Positions 52,076-61,022 of a stretch of 64,000 bases of DNA are shown in pieces (the stretch's first letter is position 1; every line of letters starts with the position of its first letter). The notes under the pieces were generated by a model. That model had not been told where the DNA came from. It searched no databases and worked only from the letters and a program-made list of their open reading frames with translations. Made by a program: the position numbers and the translations under genes. This stretch comes from Blastococcus sp. URHD0036 (GTDB lineage Bacteria; Actinomycetota; Actinomycetes; Mycobacteriales; Geodermatophilaceae): NCBI RefSeq assembly GCF_000701365.1, contig NZ_JNIK01000013.1:372001-436000 (forward strand), in the 5' to 3' direction.

Positions 52076-52657
52076 TCAGTACATCCCGTCGCCGGCGACC
52101 AACCCGGCCGCGGGCAGCGGACGGCGGACCACGGGGCGGACCCGCCGGGCGGCCGCCAGCCGGCGGGTGTAGCTCTCGGCGTTGCCGCGGATGTGGGCGA
52201 GGTCCTCCTCGGTGGCGGCCCGGACCACCCGCGCCGGGACCCCCGCCACGACCGACCACGGTGGGACCTGGGTGCCCGGGGTGACCACCGCGCCCGCCGC
52301 CACGATCGAGGCGCCGCCGATCTGCGCGCCGTTCATCACGATGCTGCCCATGCCGACGAGGACGTCGTCGTCGATGCGGGCGCCGTGCAGCACCACCCGG
52401 TGGCCGACGGTGACCCCGCGGCCGACCACCAGCGGGAAGCCCGGGTCCGAGTGCAGCGCGCACCCGTCCTGCACGTTCGAGTCGGCGCCGATCACGATCT
52501 GCTCCTCGTCGGCTCGGGCCACCGAGCCGTACCAGATGCTCGACCGGGGCCCGAGGGTGACGGCGCCGACGACCACCGCCGTCGGCGCGACGAACGCCTC
52601 CTCGTCGATGTCGGGCCTGCCGTACGGCAGCTCCGCGATGTAGTTGTCCCTGTCCAT
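52076..52657 (-). CDS. Gamma-class carbonic anhydrase family protein
   Basis: 193 residues from ATG 52657, with GGGAG upstream. It is a left-handed beta-helix with hexapeptide repeats. The zinc ligands of gamma carbonic anhydrases are recognisable: a histidine in QDGCALHSDPGFPLVVG and the GHRVVLHGARIDDDVLVG pair. The active-site N/Q context (DSNVQDG) is retained. It may be an active carbonic anhydrase or one of the related acyltransferase-like paralogues. It converges with the Sdh1 operon across 120 bases. Confidence 0.88.
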   Translation of the reverse strand: MDRDNYIAELPYGRPDIDEEAFVAPTAVVVGAVTLGPRSSIWYGSVARADEEQIVIGADSNVQDGCALHSDPGFPLVVGRGVTVGHRVVLHGARIDDDVLVGMGSIVMNGAQIGGASIVAAGAVVTPGTQVPPWSVVAGVPARVVRAATEEDLAHIRGNAESYTRRLAAARRVRPVVRRPLPAAGLVAGDGMY

Positions 52658-52771
52658 GTCGCGCTCCCGGTCCGGTCGTCGGGCGCGCCCCCGCGCCGGC
52701 ACCGTGCCGCTCCCCGACCCGGGAGCAGAGTGGCGTGGATCACACCGGGTCGGGAAGGGTCTTCGGCGCGA

Positions 52772-54196
52772 TCAGTCCTGCTCGGGGCGGGAGGGGATGA
52801 ACAGCGCGGCGGTGGCGGCGGCCAGCGCGGCGAGCGCGCAGATGACGAACAGCACCCGGTAGGCGGTCAGCGAGGGCAGCGCGTAGGCACCGACCGAGAT
52901 CGTGATGGCGGCCAGCAGGCTCCCACCGACGGCGCTGGCCAGCGAGCTGCCCAGGGACCGGATGAGCATGTTGAGGCCGTTGGCGGCGGCGATCTCCTCG
53001 CGCGGCGTGAACTGGTTGATCAACGCCGGCATCGACGCGTAGCCGATGCTGGTGCCGATGCCCACCACGGTCGCGCCGAGCACCACCTGGGTCAGCGAAC
53101 CGGTGAACACGATGCGCCCCAGCCAGCCGAGCGCCACGATGACGCCGCCCACCGCGAGCACCTGGTTCGCGCCCCGCCAGGCGATGAGGCGCGCGGAGAC
53201 CGGGGCGAACAGCAGCATGCAGAGGCCACCGGGCAGCATCGCCAGGCCGCCGACGACGATCGACGAGCCGAAGCCGTAGCCGCTGGACACGGGCGCCTGG
53301 ACGTAGGAGGCGGTGCCGATCAGCGAGGCGAACAGCGCGAAGCCGAAGAACAGCGTGGCGATGTTGGTCAGCACGAGGGGACGACGACGCAGGGTCGAGA
53401 GATCGACCAGCGGCGACGCGATCCGGGTCTGCGACCAGCCGAAGGCGACCAGCAGGACGACCGCGAGCGCGAGCAGCCCGATCGTCTTCCCCGAGCTCCA
53501 GCCCCAGTCCGAGCCCTCCGCGAGCGGGAGCAGCAGCGAGACGAGGGTGCCGGCCAGCAGGACGGCGCCGATGACGTCGACCCGGCCACCGCTGCGGAAC
53601 GGGCTCTCCGGCACGGCGAGCCAGATGCCGGCGAAGGCCATCGCCGCGGCCGCGCCGGTGATCCAGAACAGCACGTGGAAGTCGAAGTGCTCGGCGATGA
53701 TCCCCGCGAAGGGCAGCCCGAGCGCACCGCCGACCCCGAGCATGGCGCTGATGAGCGCGATCGCGCTGCCGGACCGCTCGCGCGGGAGCAGGGAGCTCAG
53801 CAGCCCGATGCCGAGCGGGATGGCCGCGGCCGAGACGCCCTGGATCGCCCGGCCGGCGATCAGCACCGCGACGTTCGTGCTGGTCGCGGTGACGACCGAG
53901 CCGACGACGAGTGCCCCGATGGCGACCAGCAGCATCCGGCGCGGACCGAACATGTCGCCCAGCCGGCCGAACAGCGGGACCGAGACGGCGGCCACGAGCA
54001 GCGTCGAGGTGAGCAGCCACTGGACGGTGTCCGCCGAGGTGTCCAGCGTCGCGGGCAGCGTCGCCAGCACCGGGATGAGCAGCGACTGGGCGAGGGACAC
54101 GACGAGGGCCCCCAGCCCGACGAACAGCAACCACGGCCAGGTGCGTGCCGCGGGCTCGGTGGTGGGGGCGGGGACGGCGAGGGTCTGGGTGGTCAT
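52772..54196 (-). CDS. MFS drug-type transporter (14-TM family)
   Basis: 474 residues from ATG 54196. Fourteen hydrophobic segments include the motif A region GRLGDMFGPRRMLLVAIGAL and motif C-like GVGGALGLPFAGIIAEH. This is the DHA2-like layout of multidrug proton antiporters. A divergent TetR gene and two palindromic operators lie upstream, the usual arrangement for a ligand-induced exporter. The substrate is unknown. Confidence 0.92.
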   Translation of the reverse strand: MTTQTLAVPAPTTEPAARTWPWLLFVGLGALVVSLAQSLLIPVLATLPATLDTSADTVQWLLTSTLLVAAVSVPLFGRLGDMFGPRRMLLVAIGALVVGSVVTATSTNVAVLIAGRAIQGVSAAAIPLGIGLLSSLLPRERSGSAIALISAMLGVGGALGLPFAGIIAEHFDFHVLFWITGAAAAMAFAGIWLAVPESPFRSGGRVDVIGAVLLAGTLVSLLLPLAEGSDWGWSSGKTIGLLALAVVLLVAFGWSQTRIASPLVDLSTLRRRPLVLTNIATLFFGFALFASLIGTASYVQAPVSSGYGFGSSIVVGGLAMLPGGLCMLLFAPVSARLIAWRGANQVLAVGGVIVALGWLGRIVFTGSLTQVVLGATVVGIGTSIGYASMPALINQFTPREEIAAANGLNMLIRSLGSSLASAVGGSLLAAITISVGAYALPSLTAYRVLFVICALAALAAATAALFIPSRPEQD

Positions 54197-54299
54197 GCGG
54201 AAGAGAGCTCCTCGGACGCTGGGCTGAACGGTGGAACGGCGGGACCGGCAGCGTCGCCGGGGGCCAAGACTCGTTGCTCGGAGCAACTACTACCGCGTA

Positions 54300-54338
54300 G
54301 TCAACGCCGTTGACCAACGCCTTGTCAACGACGTTGAC
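54300..54338. promoter_or_regulatory. Twin TetR operators between MFS and tetR genes
   Basis: GTCAACGCCGTTGAC (54300-54314) and GTCAACGACGTTGAC (54324-54338) are perfect 15-base palindromes around one central base and differ only at that base. Their centres are 24 bases apart. They lie in the divergent promoter region between the exporter and regulator genes. Confidence 0.75.
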
Positions 54339-54358
54339 AGGTGTGCGACCGTGATGAG

Positions 54359-54925
54359 GTGACCATCACAGCGACCGGCGCGGGTGCCACCACCCGGAGC
54401 GCCATCGCGGCGAGCGCGCTCGCGCTGTTCGAGGAGCGCGGTTTCGCCGCCACGTCCGTCCGGGCGATCGCGGCGGCCGCCGGGGTCGATCCCGCGCTGG
54501 TGATCCGCCACTTCGGGTCCAAGGAGCAGTTGTTCGTCGAAGTGGTCGGCGGCAACCGCGGCGCCGGGCCCGAGCTCGACGGCCCGCTGGAGACCCTGGG
54601 CCGGCGGCTCGTCGAGCACGCCCTCGACCCCGCGCGGGACCGCGAGCGGCGCGCCTACGCGGCGATGGTCCGGGCGTCGGACCACGACGGGGTCCGCGAC
54701 AGCCTGCGGCAGGCCGCCCGGTCGACCTTCATCGACGGGCTGACCGCCCTGCTGACCGGCCCGTGCGTCGCCGCCCGCGCCGAGCTCATCGGAGCGCAGG
54801 TCGGCGGGCTCATGCAGGCCTGGCCCACCGTGGGCGAGGAGTTGCTGGCCACCGTCGGCCGCGAGCGGGTCATCGACCTCTACGGCGCCGCGATCCAGGC
54901 ACTGGTGGACTCCCCCGCCTCCTGA
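54359..54925 (+). CDS. TetR-family transcriptional repressor
   Basis: 188 residues from GTG 54359 (GTG 54341 would add six residues). The DNA-binding domain is standard: IAASALALFEERGFAATSVR then AIAAAAGVDPALVIRHFGSK. The variable C-terminal domain should bind an inducer. Divergence from the MFS exporter and the two palindromes just upstream indicate that it represses the exporter and itself. The inducer is unknown. Confidence 0.9.
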   Translation: MTITATGAGATTRSAIAASALALFEERGFAATSVRAIAAAAGVDPALVIRHFGSKEQLFVEVVGGNRGAGPELDGPLETLGRRLVEHALDPARDRERRAYAAMVRASDHDGVRDSLRQAARSTFIDGLTALLTGPCVAARAELIGAQVGGLMQAWPTVGEELLATVGRERVIDLYGAAIQALVDSPAS

Positions 54926-54976
54926 ACCGACCGCTCGGGACGCGCGGGAGCGACCGCCCGTCGTACCGTCGAGCAG

Positions 54977-56443
54977 GTGACCACCGCCCCGCCGTCGACC
55001 GTCTCCCTCGGCGACCGGTTCGCCCGCGAGCTGCCGGAGATGGCGCTCCCCTGGCAGGCCGAGGAGGCGCCGGACCCCCGGCTGCTCGTGCTCAACGAGC
55101 CGCTGGCGGCCGAGCTCGGGCTCGACCCGGACTCGCTGCGCAGCGGCGAGGGCGTGCGCCTCCTCGTCGGGGACGCCGTCCCCGACGGAGCGCACCCGGT
55201 GGCGCAGGCCTACGCGGGCCACCAGTTCGGCGGGTACAACCCGCGCCTGGGCGACGGGCGGGCGCTGCTGCTCGGCGAGCTGACCGGACCCGACGGCCAG
55301 CTGCACGACCTGCACCTCAAGGGGTCCGGACCGACCCCCTTCTCCCGGGGTGGCGACGGGTTCGCCGCCGTCGGCCCGATGCTGCGCGAGTACGTGATCA
55401 GCGAGGCCATGCACGCGCTCGGCAGCCCCACGACCCGCGCGCTGGCGGTGGTGGCGACCGGCCGGCCGGTCTACCGGGAGACCGCCCTCCCGGGGGCGGT
55501 GTTGGCGCGGATCGCGAGCAGCCACCTGCGGGTCGGCAGCTTCCAGTTCGCCCGGTCCACCGGGGACGTCGACCTGCTCCGCCGGCTGGCCGACATGGCG
55601 ATCGAGCGGCACCATCCGGCGGCGGCTTCCGCCGACAACCGGTACCTGGCGCTGTACGAGGCCGTCGTCGCCGCGCAGGCATCGCTCGTCGCGCAGTGGA
55701 TGCTCGTCGGCTTCATCCACGGCGTGATGAACACCGACAACACCACCATCTCCGGCGAGACCATCGACTACGGGCCGTGCGCGTTCATGGAGGCCGTCGA
55801 CCCGGACACGGTCTACAGCTCGATCGACTCGGGCGGCCGCTACCGGTTCGGCAACCAGCCGCTGGTCATCGAGTGGAACCTCGCCCGGCTCGCCGAGGCC
55901 CTGCTGCCGCTCTTCGCCGACGAGCAGGAGCGGGCGGTCGAGATCGCCGTCGAGGCGCTCAAGGGCTTCCGCCCGCGGTACGGCGCCGCCTGGGCCGCCG
56001 GCATGCGCGCCAAGCTGGGCCTGCCCGAGGGTCTGGACGACGAGGCGACGACCGCGCTCGCCGACGACCTCCTGGCGCTGCTGCAGGCGGGGCACGTCGA
56101 CCACACGACGTTCTTCCGGGCCCTGGGCTCGGCGGCCCGCGGCGACGCCGACCCCGCGCGCAACCTGTTCCTCGACCTGGCCGGCTTCGACGCCTGGGCC
56201 CAACGGTGGCGCGCCCTCGCGCCGGACGGCGACGCGATGGACCGGGTCAACCCCGTCTACATCCCGCGCAACCACCTCGTCGAGGAGGCCCTCGACGCAG
56301 CGACGGCCGGCGACCTCGAGCCGCTGGGCCGGCTGCTCACCGCGGTGACCCGCCCGTTCGAGCAGCGGGAGGGCCTGGAGCGCTACGCGGCGCCCGCGCC
56401 GGAGGAGTTCGGCGCCGCCTACCGGACCTTCTGCGGCACCTGA
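54977..56443 (+). CDS. selO: Protein adenylyltransferase SelO (YdiU/UPF0061)
   Basis: 488 residues from GTG 54977. The pseudokinase-derived SelO signatures are present: [55 protein letters not shown] and [20 protein letters not shown]. SelO transfers AMP from ATP to Ser/Thr/Tyr residues of target proteins and affects redox homeostasis in E. coli and yeast. The length is typical of bacterial members, and no selenocysteine or C-terminal extension is seen. It stands alone, after the tetR gene. Confidence 0.94.
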   Translation: MTTAPPSTVSLGDRFARELPEMALPWQAEEAPDPRLLVLNEPLAAELGLDPDSLRSGEGVRLLVGDAVPDGAHPVAQAYAGHQFGGYNPRLGDGRALLLGELTGPDGQLHDLHLKGSGPTPFSRGGDGFAAVGPMLREYVISEAMHALGSPTTRALAVVATGRPVYRETALPGAVLARIASSHLRVGSFQFARSTGDVDLLRRLADMAIERHHPAAASADNRYLALYEAVVAAQASLVAQWMLVGFIHGVMNTDNTTISGETIDYGPCAFMEAVDPDTVYSSIDSGGRYRFGNQPLVIEWNLARLAEALLPLFADEQERAVEIAVEALKGFRPRYGAAWAAGMRAKLGLPEGLDDEATTALADDLLALLQAGHVDHTTFFRALGSAARGDADPARNLFLDLAGFDAWAQRWRALAPDGDAMDRVNPVYIPRNHLVEEALDAATAGDLEPLGRLLTAVTRPFEQREGLERYAAPAPEEFGAAYRTFCGT

Positions 56444-56450
56444 CCGACCC

Positions 56451-56669
56451 TCAGCGGAGGACGTCGCGCGAGACCTCGGTGACGATCGCGCGGAAGGTCG
56501 TGGTGTCCACCTCGTCGTCCACGGTCACCCGGACGACGTCGGCGACCTGCTGCTCGTCGGTCGGGCAGAGAGCGGCGGCGCGGGCGGCGGCCACGAGGTG
56601 CAGGTAGCGGAGGCGGTGGGCGTCCTCGGCGGACGGGGTGCCGGCGGTGGAGATGCGGTGCTCGTGCAT
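56451..56669 (-). CDS. Small hypothetical protein
   Basis: 72 residues from ATG 56669, ending seven bases from the selO stop. It is predicted helical (SAEDAHRLRYLHLVAAARAA then CPTDEQQVADVVRVTVDDEV) with no recognised family. Codon third positions are G/C-rich as in real genes, but there is no clear ribosome site ahead of the ATG. An upstream in-frame start would run through a low-quality stretch. It could be an actinobacterial small protein of unknown role. Confidence 0.55.
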   Translation of the reverse strand: MHEHRISTAGTPSAEDAHRLRYLHLVAAARAAALCPTDEQQVADVVRVTVDDEVDTTTFRAIVTEVSRDVLR

Positions 56670-56814
56670 GGGACGACGGTGACACCGGTCACCGGCGCGT
56701 CCCGGGACGCGGGCGGGCGTGGCGGACCGATCCGTCCACCGCGTCCCACCCGCCCCGCCGGTCCCCGCGGCCCGGCCCTTCCCAACCGGCCGGTGCCCTG
56801 CCGATGAGGAGGGC

Positions 56815-57126
56815 ATGCGCGCCAGCCACCTCGCCACCGCCCTGACCGCCTTCGCCGCCGGCCTGTCGGCCGCGACCGTGCTGCACCGCCGTGCCGAGCG
56901 GGAGCAGCACACCGCGGCCTCCGCCACGCCCGCCCCGGCGCCGATCGAGACCCCCGCTCCGGAGGTCCCGGGCGTCGTCCTGCCGTTCCTGCGCTCGGTG
57001 ACCGCTGCCGCGCCGGCCACCCCGGCCCGCTGCGGGGACAACGGCGGTCTCACCAAGGCCGGCACCCCCTGCGCCGCCCGCGCCACCGGCGGCGGCCGCT
57101 GCCACCACCACCGGCTCGCCGCCTAG
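56815..57126 (+). CDS. Small exported or membrane protein with C-terminal cysteine/histidine motif
   Basis: 103 residues from ATG 56815 with GAGGAGGG directly ahead. One N-terminal hydrophobic helix (HLATALTAFAAGLSAATVL) could be a membrane anchor. A proline/alanine linker leads to the tail RCGDNGGLTKAGTPCAARAT then GGGRCHHHR. The C-x13-C-x8-C-HHH arrangement suggests metal binding. I recognise a similar GTPC-to-CxxH tail in other small actinobacterial proteins but no function. It ends 4 bases into the convergent gene. Confidence 0.65.
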   Translation: MRASHLATALTAFAAGLSAATVLHRRAEREQHTAASATPAPAPIETPAPEVPGVVLPFLRSVTAAAPATPARCGDNGGLTKAGTPCAARATGGGRCHHHRLAA

Positions 57127-57515
57127 GACGGGTCGGGGGTGAACGTGCGCCGGGCGATCCGCCAGGCGCCGTCCACCCGGCGGAACTCGTCGTGCACCCG
57201 GCCGGCGCTGACCACGGCGGTGCCGGCCAGCACCACGATCGAGGACCGGCACCCGGCGGTGTCGCCGTCCACGTCGATGACGTGGTTCAGCGACAGCCGG
57301 TGCGTGGACCCGACCGCGAGACCGGCCGCGAACTCCAGGAGCGCCTCCCGGCCGACGACGTCGTCCCCACCGGTGCCGCCACCGACGAAGACGCCGTCCT
57401 CGGCGTAGAGCGAGGCGAAGGTCGCCGCGTCCCCCGTGTCGAGGGACAGCACGTACCGGGCGTAGAGGTCGCGGATGGCGTCACGGTCGTCGGCGAGAGA
57501 GGGCACGGCCGGCAT
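57123..57515 (-). CDS. SnoaL/NTF2-like protein
   Basis: 130 residues from ATG 57515. The sequence RDAIRDLYARYVLSLDTGDA, then FASLYAEDGVFVGGGTGGDD and GRVHDEFRRVDGAWRIARRT, follows the NTF2-like bile-acid-dehydratase/SnoaL_4 pattern. The histidine in STHRLSLNHV and acidic D-G residues could line a pocket. It lies 23 bases after the alpha/beta hydrolase gene on the same strand, so the two may act in one catabolic or detoxifying step. Confidence 0.85.
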   Translation of the reverse strand: MPAVPSLADDRDAIRDLYARYVLSLDTGDAATFASLYAEDGVFVGGGTGGDDVVGREALLEFAAGLAVGSTHRLSLNHVIDVDGDTAGCRSSIVVLAGTAVVSAGRVHDEFRRVDGAWRIARRTFTPDPS

Positions 57516-57538
57516 GCTCGCACCTCGCGGCGGCGCGC

Positions 57539-58480
57539 TCAGCCCTCGCGGGTCGCCAGCAGGCGCTGGGAGAGCACCGAGTCGGCGAAGGACTCCAGCC
57601 GGGCCCACACCCGGTGCCGGGTCGGGGCGAAGTTGTGCATGTGGGCACTGCGCGGGACCAGCAGCAGCGACAGGTCCGGCGCCGAGCGGAAGACCCCGAG
57701 GTCGGCCAGGGGCTCGACGGTGACGTCCTGCTCGCCGTAGACCAGCAGGACCGGCACGCGGACCGCCGCCGCCTGCCGGGCGACCGCGAAGGGCTCCATG
57801 AGCTCGACGGCGCAGTCCGGCACGGTCGCCGACCGCCAGGGCGCGAGGTGCTCGGCGTCCATGTCGGCGGCGACGAGCTCTGGCGGCTCCTCGGGCCAGT
57901 GGAAGCTGGCGACGAAGTCGACGTCGCCCATCGCCGCGTACACAGCGTCCATCCCGTCCCCGCGGAACGCCGGCCGGCTCCCCGGCCGCCCCGTCAGCCG
58001 GGTCTGGGTGAAGCTGCTGCCCAGTGCGCCGACCGCGGCGAAGGTGCCGTGGGCGGCCTGCGTCCAGACCACGATGTGGCCGCCCATCGACTGGCCGGCG
58101 CCGACCGCCACCGCCCCGGGCGCCGCGGGCAGGTCGGGATCCAGGTCTCCGGCACGCACCTGCTCCAGCACCGCGCGGACGGCGGTGTCGCCGGCCGACG
58201 CCACCTCGGCGAAGCCCAGCGGGTGCCCGGGCACGGTGCTGTCGCCGACGCCGAGGTGGTCGACGGTGACGGTGAGCTGCCCGCGGTCGGCGTGCCACCG
58301 GGCCTGGCTGTGGCCGGGGTGGCCGTCGAGGTCCAGGTCGAAGTAGCGCCGGCCGTAGCCGCCGCCCGGGAAGAGGAAGAGGACGGCGTCGCTGCGCACC
58401 GTGTCCGGCACGTAGATGGTGACGGCGAGCTGGGCTCCCCCGCCGACGTCGATCCGGCGGTCCACGCTACGGCTGGGCAT
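57539..58480 (-). CDS. Alpha/beta hydrolase
   Basis: 313 residues from ATG 58480 (ATG 58495 is an alternative). The nucleophile elbow is GAGQSMGGH. The oxyanion region is FPGGGYGRRYFDLDLDG, and the acid and histidine candidates are in YGEQDVTVEPLADL and VPRSAHMHNFAPTRHRV. No signal peptide is present. It is probably an esterase or related hydrolase of a small lipophilic substrate. It is divergent from the LLM oxidoreductase gene. Confidence 0.88.
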   Translation of the reverse strand: MPSRSVDRRIDVGGGAQLAVTIYVPDTVRSDAVLFLFPGGGYGRRYFDLDLDGHPGHSQARWHADRGQLTVTVDHLGVGDSTVPGHPLGFAEVASAGDTAVRAVLEQVRAGDLDPDLPAAPGAVAVGAGQSMGGHIVVWTQAAHGTFAAVGALGSSFTQTRLTGRPGSRPAFRGDGMDAVYAAMGDVDFVASFHWPEEPPELVAADMDAEHLAPWRSATVPDCAVELMEPFAVARQAAAVRVPVLLVYGEQDVTVEPLADLGVFRSAPDLSLLLVPRSAHMHNFAPTRHRVWARLESFADSVLSQRLLATREG

Positions 58481-58537
58481 GACCGATGAGTACACGGCCG
58501 GGATGACCTACCGGAAGGGGTGCGAGAGGATTGCCGC

Positions 58538-59383
58538 ATGGACATCGGACCCCGCGGCGTGTGGCTCTCCCATCTCCCGGAGGGCACCGCCGACCTGCCC
58601 CGCGCAGTGGAGGACGCCGGCTACGACGTGCTGTGGATGGCGGGAGGGATCCGGCCCGGCGTCTTCGACCAGATCGAGCAGGTCCTGGCCGCCACCGACC
58701 GGATCACCATCGGCATCGGGATCGTCAACATCTGGATGGAGACGGCCGAGTCGGTGACCGCGGGCTGGCACCGGACCGAGGAGCGCTGGCCGGGCCGGCT
58801 GCTGGTGGGCCTGGGCATCAGCCACGCGCCGCTGGTGGACAACCTCACCGACCAGACCTACCGGCGCCCCGTGGCGACGATGCGCTCGTTCCTGGACGGC
58901 CTGGACGCGCAGACCGACCCGCTGCCGCCGGAGCGCCGGGTGCTCGGTGCGCTGGGCCCGAAGATGCTCGCCCTGGCCGCCGAGCGCACGGCCGGCACGC
59001 ACCCGTACCACGTGACCGTGGCCAACACGGCCGCCGCACGGGCCGGGGTGGGTCCCGGCCGGCTCGTCGCGCCGGAGCTGCCCGTCGTCCTCACGTCCGA
59101 CGTAGCGACCGGGCGGGAGACGGCCCGCGAGGCGCTGGCGCCGTACCTGGGCCTGCCCAACTACACGAACAACTGGCTCCGCTCGGGCTTCACCGAGGAC
59201 GACCTCGCCGGCGGTGGCAGCGACCGCCTCGTCGACGCGATCGTGGCCATCGGGGACGTCGATGCGATCGCGGCGCGGGTCCGGGAACACCGCGACGCCG
59301 GGGCCGACCACGTCTGCCTGCAGGTCCTGGGTCCGCGGTCCCACGACGCGGGCGCCTACCGGGAGCTGGCGACCGTCCGCTGA
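58538..59383 (+). CDS. F420-dependent-type LLM class oxidoreductase (TIGR03620-like)
   Basis: 281 residues from ATG 58538 with GAGAGGA ahead. It is a bacterial-luciferase-like TIM barrel: DVLWMAGGIRPGVFDQIEQV, IGIGIVNIWMETAESVTAGW, RLLVGLGISHAPLVDNLTDQ and AERTAGTHPYHVTVANTAA. The family commonly uses the deazaflavin F420, though FMN cannot be excluded. The substrate is unknown. It ends 6 bases before the convergent ferredoxin. Confidence 0.87.
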   Translation: MDIGPRGVWLSHLPEGTADLPRAVEDAGYDVLWMAGGIRPGVFDQIEQVLAATDRITIGIGIVNIWMETAESVTAGWHRTEERWPGRLLVGLGISHAPLVDNLTDQTYRRPVATMRSFLDGLDAQTDPLPPERRVLGALGPKMLALAAERTAGTHPYHVTVANTAAARAGVGPGRLVAPELPVVLTSDVATGRETAREALAPYLGLPNYTNNWLRSGFTEDDLAGGGSDRLVDAIVAIGDVDAIAARVREHRDAGADHVCLQVLGPRSHDAGAYRELATVR

Positions 59384-59389
59384 CCCGGG

Positions 59390-59587
59390 TCAGCCCTCGC
59401 GGAGCGTGATCACCGACGCCGGGCAGGCCACCGCGGCCGCCCGGGCGGCGGCCTCCTGCCCGGGTGCGGGCGACGGCTCCAGGAGGAGGACCAGCCCCTC
59501 GTCCTCGTCCTGGTCGAACAGGTCGGGGGCGTTGAGCACGCACTGACCGGCGCCGATGCACCGGCCCCGGTCGGTCTCGACGATCAC
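59390..59587 (-). CDS. 3Fe-4S ferredoxin, partner of the P450
   Basis: 65 residues from GTG 59587 with GAGGAG eight bases ahead. C10, C16 (RCIGAGQC) and C55 (AVACPASV) are the three cluster ligands. Alanine at position 13 replaces the fourth cysteine, giving a [3Fe-4S] ferredoxin. Small ferredoxins of this type donate electrons to bacterial P450s. It is divergent from the P450 gene and shares the twin-operator region. Confidence 0.93.
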   Translation of the reverse strand: MIVETDRGRCIGAGQCVLNAPDLFDQDEDEGLVLLLEPSPAPGQEAAARAAAVACPASVITLREG

Positions 59588-59609
59588 GGCAGCTCCTCGT
59601 CTCTCATTC

Positions 59610-59642
59610 GATGCACGTCGTGCATCTATGCACGGCGTGCAT
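59610..59642. promoter_or_regulatory. Twin palindromic operators between ferredoxin and P450 genes
   Basis: ATGCACGTCGTGCAT (59611-59625) and ATGCACGGCGTGCAT (59628-59642) are perfect 15-base palindromes around one central base and differ only at that base. The centres are 17 bases apart, close packing like cooperative TetR-family pairs. The adjacent TetR gene at 61023 is the obvious candidate to bind them and control both genes. Confidence 0.78.
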
Positions 59643-59696
59643 GACCAGACTAGCGTCCTCCTCGACGTCCGACGGCCCGGAGAAGAGGACACCCCG

Positions 59697-61010
59697 ATGA
59701 CCACCGACGACACGCAGACGAGCACCGTCGAGCCGCACCTGATCGAGATGCGCCGCCCGCTCGAGGCCGACATGGTGGAGCACCCGCCCGGCTGCCCGTT
59801 CGACCCGGCTCCGGGGCTGCTCGCCCGGCGCGGGCAGGGGCCGGTGCAGCCGATCTCGCTGACCAACGGCCTGACCGTGTACCTGGTGACCGGCTTCGAC
59901 GAGGGCCGGGCCGTGCTCGCCGACCAGCGGTTCAGCGCCGACAAGTTCCGCAACCGCGACGTCACCGCGATGCAGCCCGAGGAGGTCGCGGCCCTGGGCA
60001 AGGAGGCGGCCGGGCGGGGCGTGTGCCCGGTGATCCCGTTCGAGGACGCGCCGCCGCGCACCGACGGCTACTTCATCTTCATGGACCCGCCCGAGCACAC
60101 CCGGCTGCGCCGGCTGCTCACCGGCCAGTTCACCGTGCGCCGCATGAAGCAGCTGGAGTCCCGGGTGCGGGAGATCGCCGCGGAGCACATCGAGGCGATG
60201 CAGGCCGCCGGAACCGGGGCCGACCTCGTCCCGGCCTTCGCGATGCCCATCCCCTCGCTGATGATCTGCGAGCTGCTCGGCGTCGACTACGCCGACCGGG
60301 AGGAGTTCCAGGAGTACACGTCCGTGAGCACCAACGTGCTCGCCAGCGACGAGGAGAAGGCGGCCTCGGCCGCCGGGCAGTACGCCTTCATGGGCAAGCT
60401 GGTCGCACAGAAGCGGGCCACCCCCGGCGACGACCTCATCTCGGGGCTGATCCAGGTCAGCGACCCGGCGCTGACCGACTCCGAGCTGATCGACATCTCC
60501 CTCACGCTGCTCGGCGCCGGCCACGAGACGACGGCGAACATGCTCGGGCTGGGTGCGCTGGCGTTGCTGTCCCACCCCGAGCAGCTCGCCGCGCTGCGGG
60601 CGGACCCGACGCTGTTCGACAACGCCGTCGAGGAGCTGCTGCGCTACCTGAGCATCATCCAGCTCGGCGTCACCCGGATCGCCATGGACGACGTCACCCT
60701 GGCCGGGGTCGACATCCCCAAGGGCGCGACCGTCATGCTCGCCGCCCCGGAGGCCAACCGGGACCCGGCGCACTTCGACCACCCCGACCAGCTGGACGTG
60801 ACCCGCCCGCGACCGCCGCACCTGACGTTCGGCCACGGCGTGCACCAGTGCCTGGGTCAGCAGCTGGCGCGGATCGAGATGAGCATCGGCCTGCAGGTGC
60901 TGTTCGAGCAGCTGCCCGAACTGCGCCTGGCCGTGCCGGTGGAGGAGGTCCCCGTGAAGAACGAGATGCTCCTCTTCGGCGTGCGCTCCCTGCCGGTGAC
61001 CTGGGCATGA
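59697..61010 (+). CDS. Cytochrome P450
   Basis: 437-residue soluble monooxygenase. The I-helix oxygen-activation motif GAGHETT is at 273-279. The ExxR motif lies in EELLRYLSII, and the heme-ligand cysteine is C385 in FGHGVHQCLGQQLA. The N-terminal DPPEHTRLRRLLTGQFTVRR is also conserved. It hydroxylates an unknown substrate with electrons from the divergent 3Fe-4S ferredoxin; no ferredoxin reductase is adjacent. Expression is probably repressed by the TetR protein encoded 12 bases downstream. Confidence 0.95.
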   Translation: MTTDDTQTSTVEPHLIEMRRPLEADMVEHPPGCPFDPAPGLLARRGQGPVQPISLTNGLTVYLVTGFDEGRAVLADQRFSADKFRNRDVTAMQPEEVAALGKEAAGRGVCPVIPFEDAPPRTDGYFIFMDPPEHTRLRRLLTGQFTVRRMKQLESRVREIAAEHIEAMQAAGTGADLVPAFAMPIPSLMICELLGVDYADREEFQEYTSVSTNVLASDEEKAASAAGQYAFMGKLVAQKRATPGDDLISGLIQVSDPALTDSELIDISLTLLGAGHETTANMLGLGALALLSHPEQLAALRADPTLFDNAVEELLRYLSIIQLGVTRIAMDDVTLAGVDIPKGATVMLAAPEANRDPAHFDHPDQLDVTRPRPPHLTFGHGVHQCLGQQLARIEMSIGLQVLFEQLPELRLAVPVEEVPVKNEMLLFGVRSLPVTWA

Positions 61011-61022
61011 CAGGCAGCTGAC

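Noticed and set aside
54334-54357. TTGACA as a -35 box for the tetR gene
   Set aside because: No TANNNT follows at 16-18 bases; the sequence is explained by the operator palindrome. It may still contribute, but I cannot support a full promoter.
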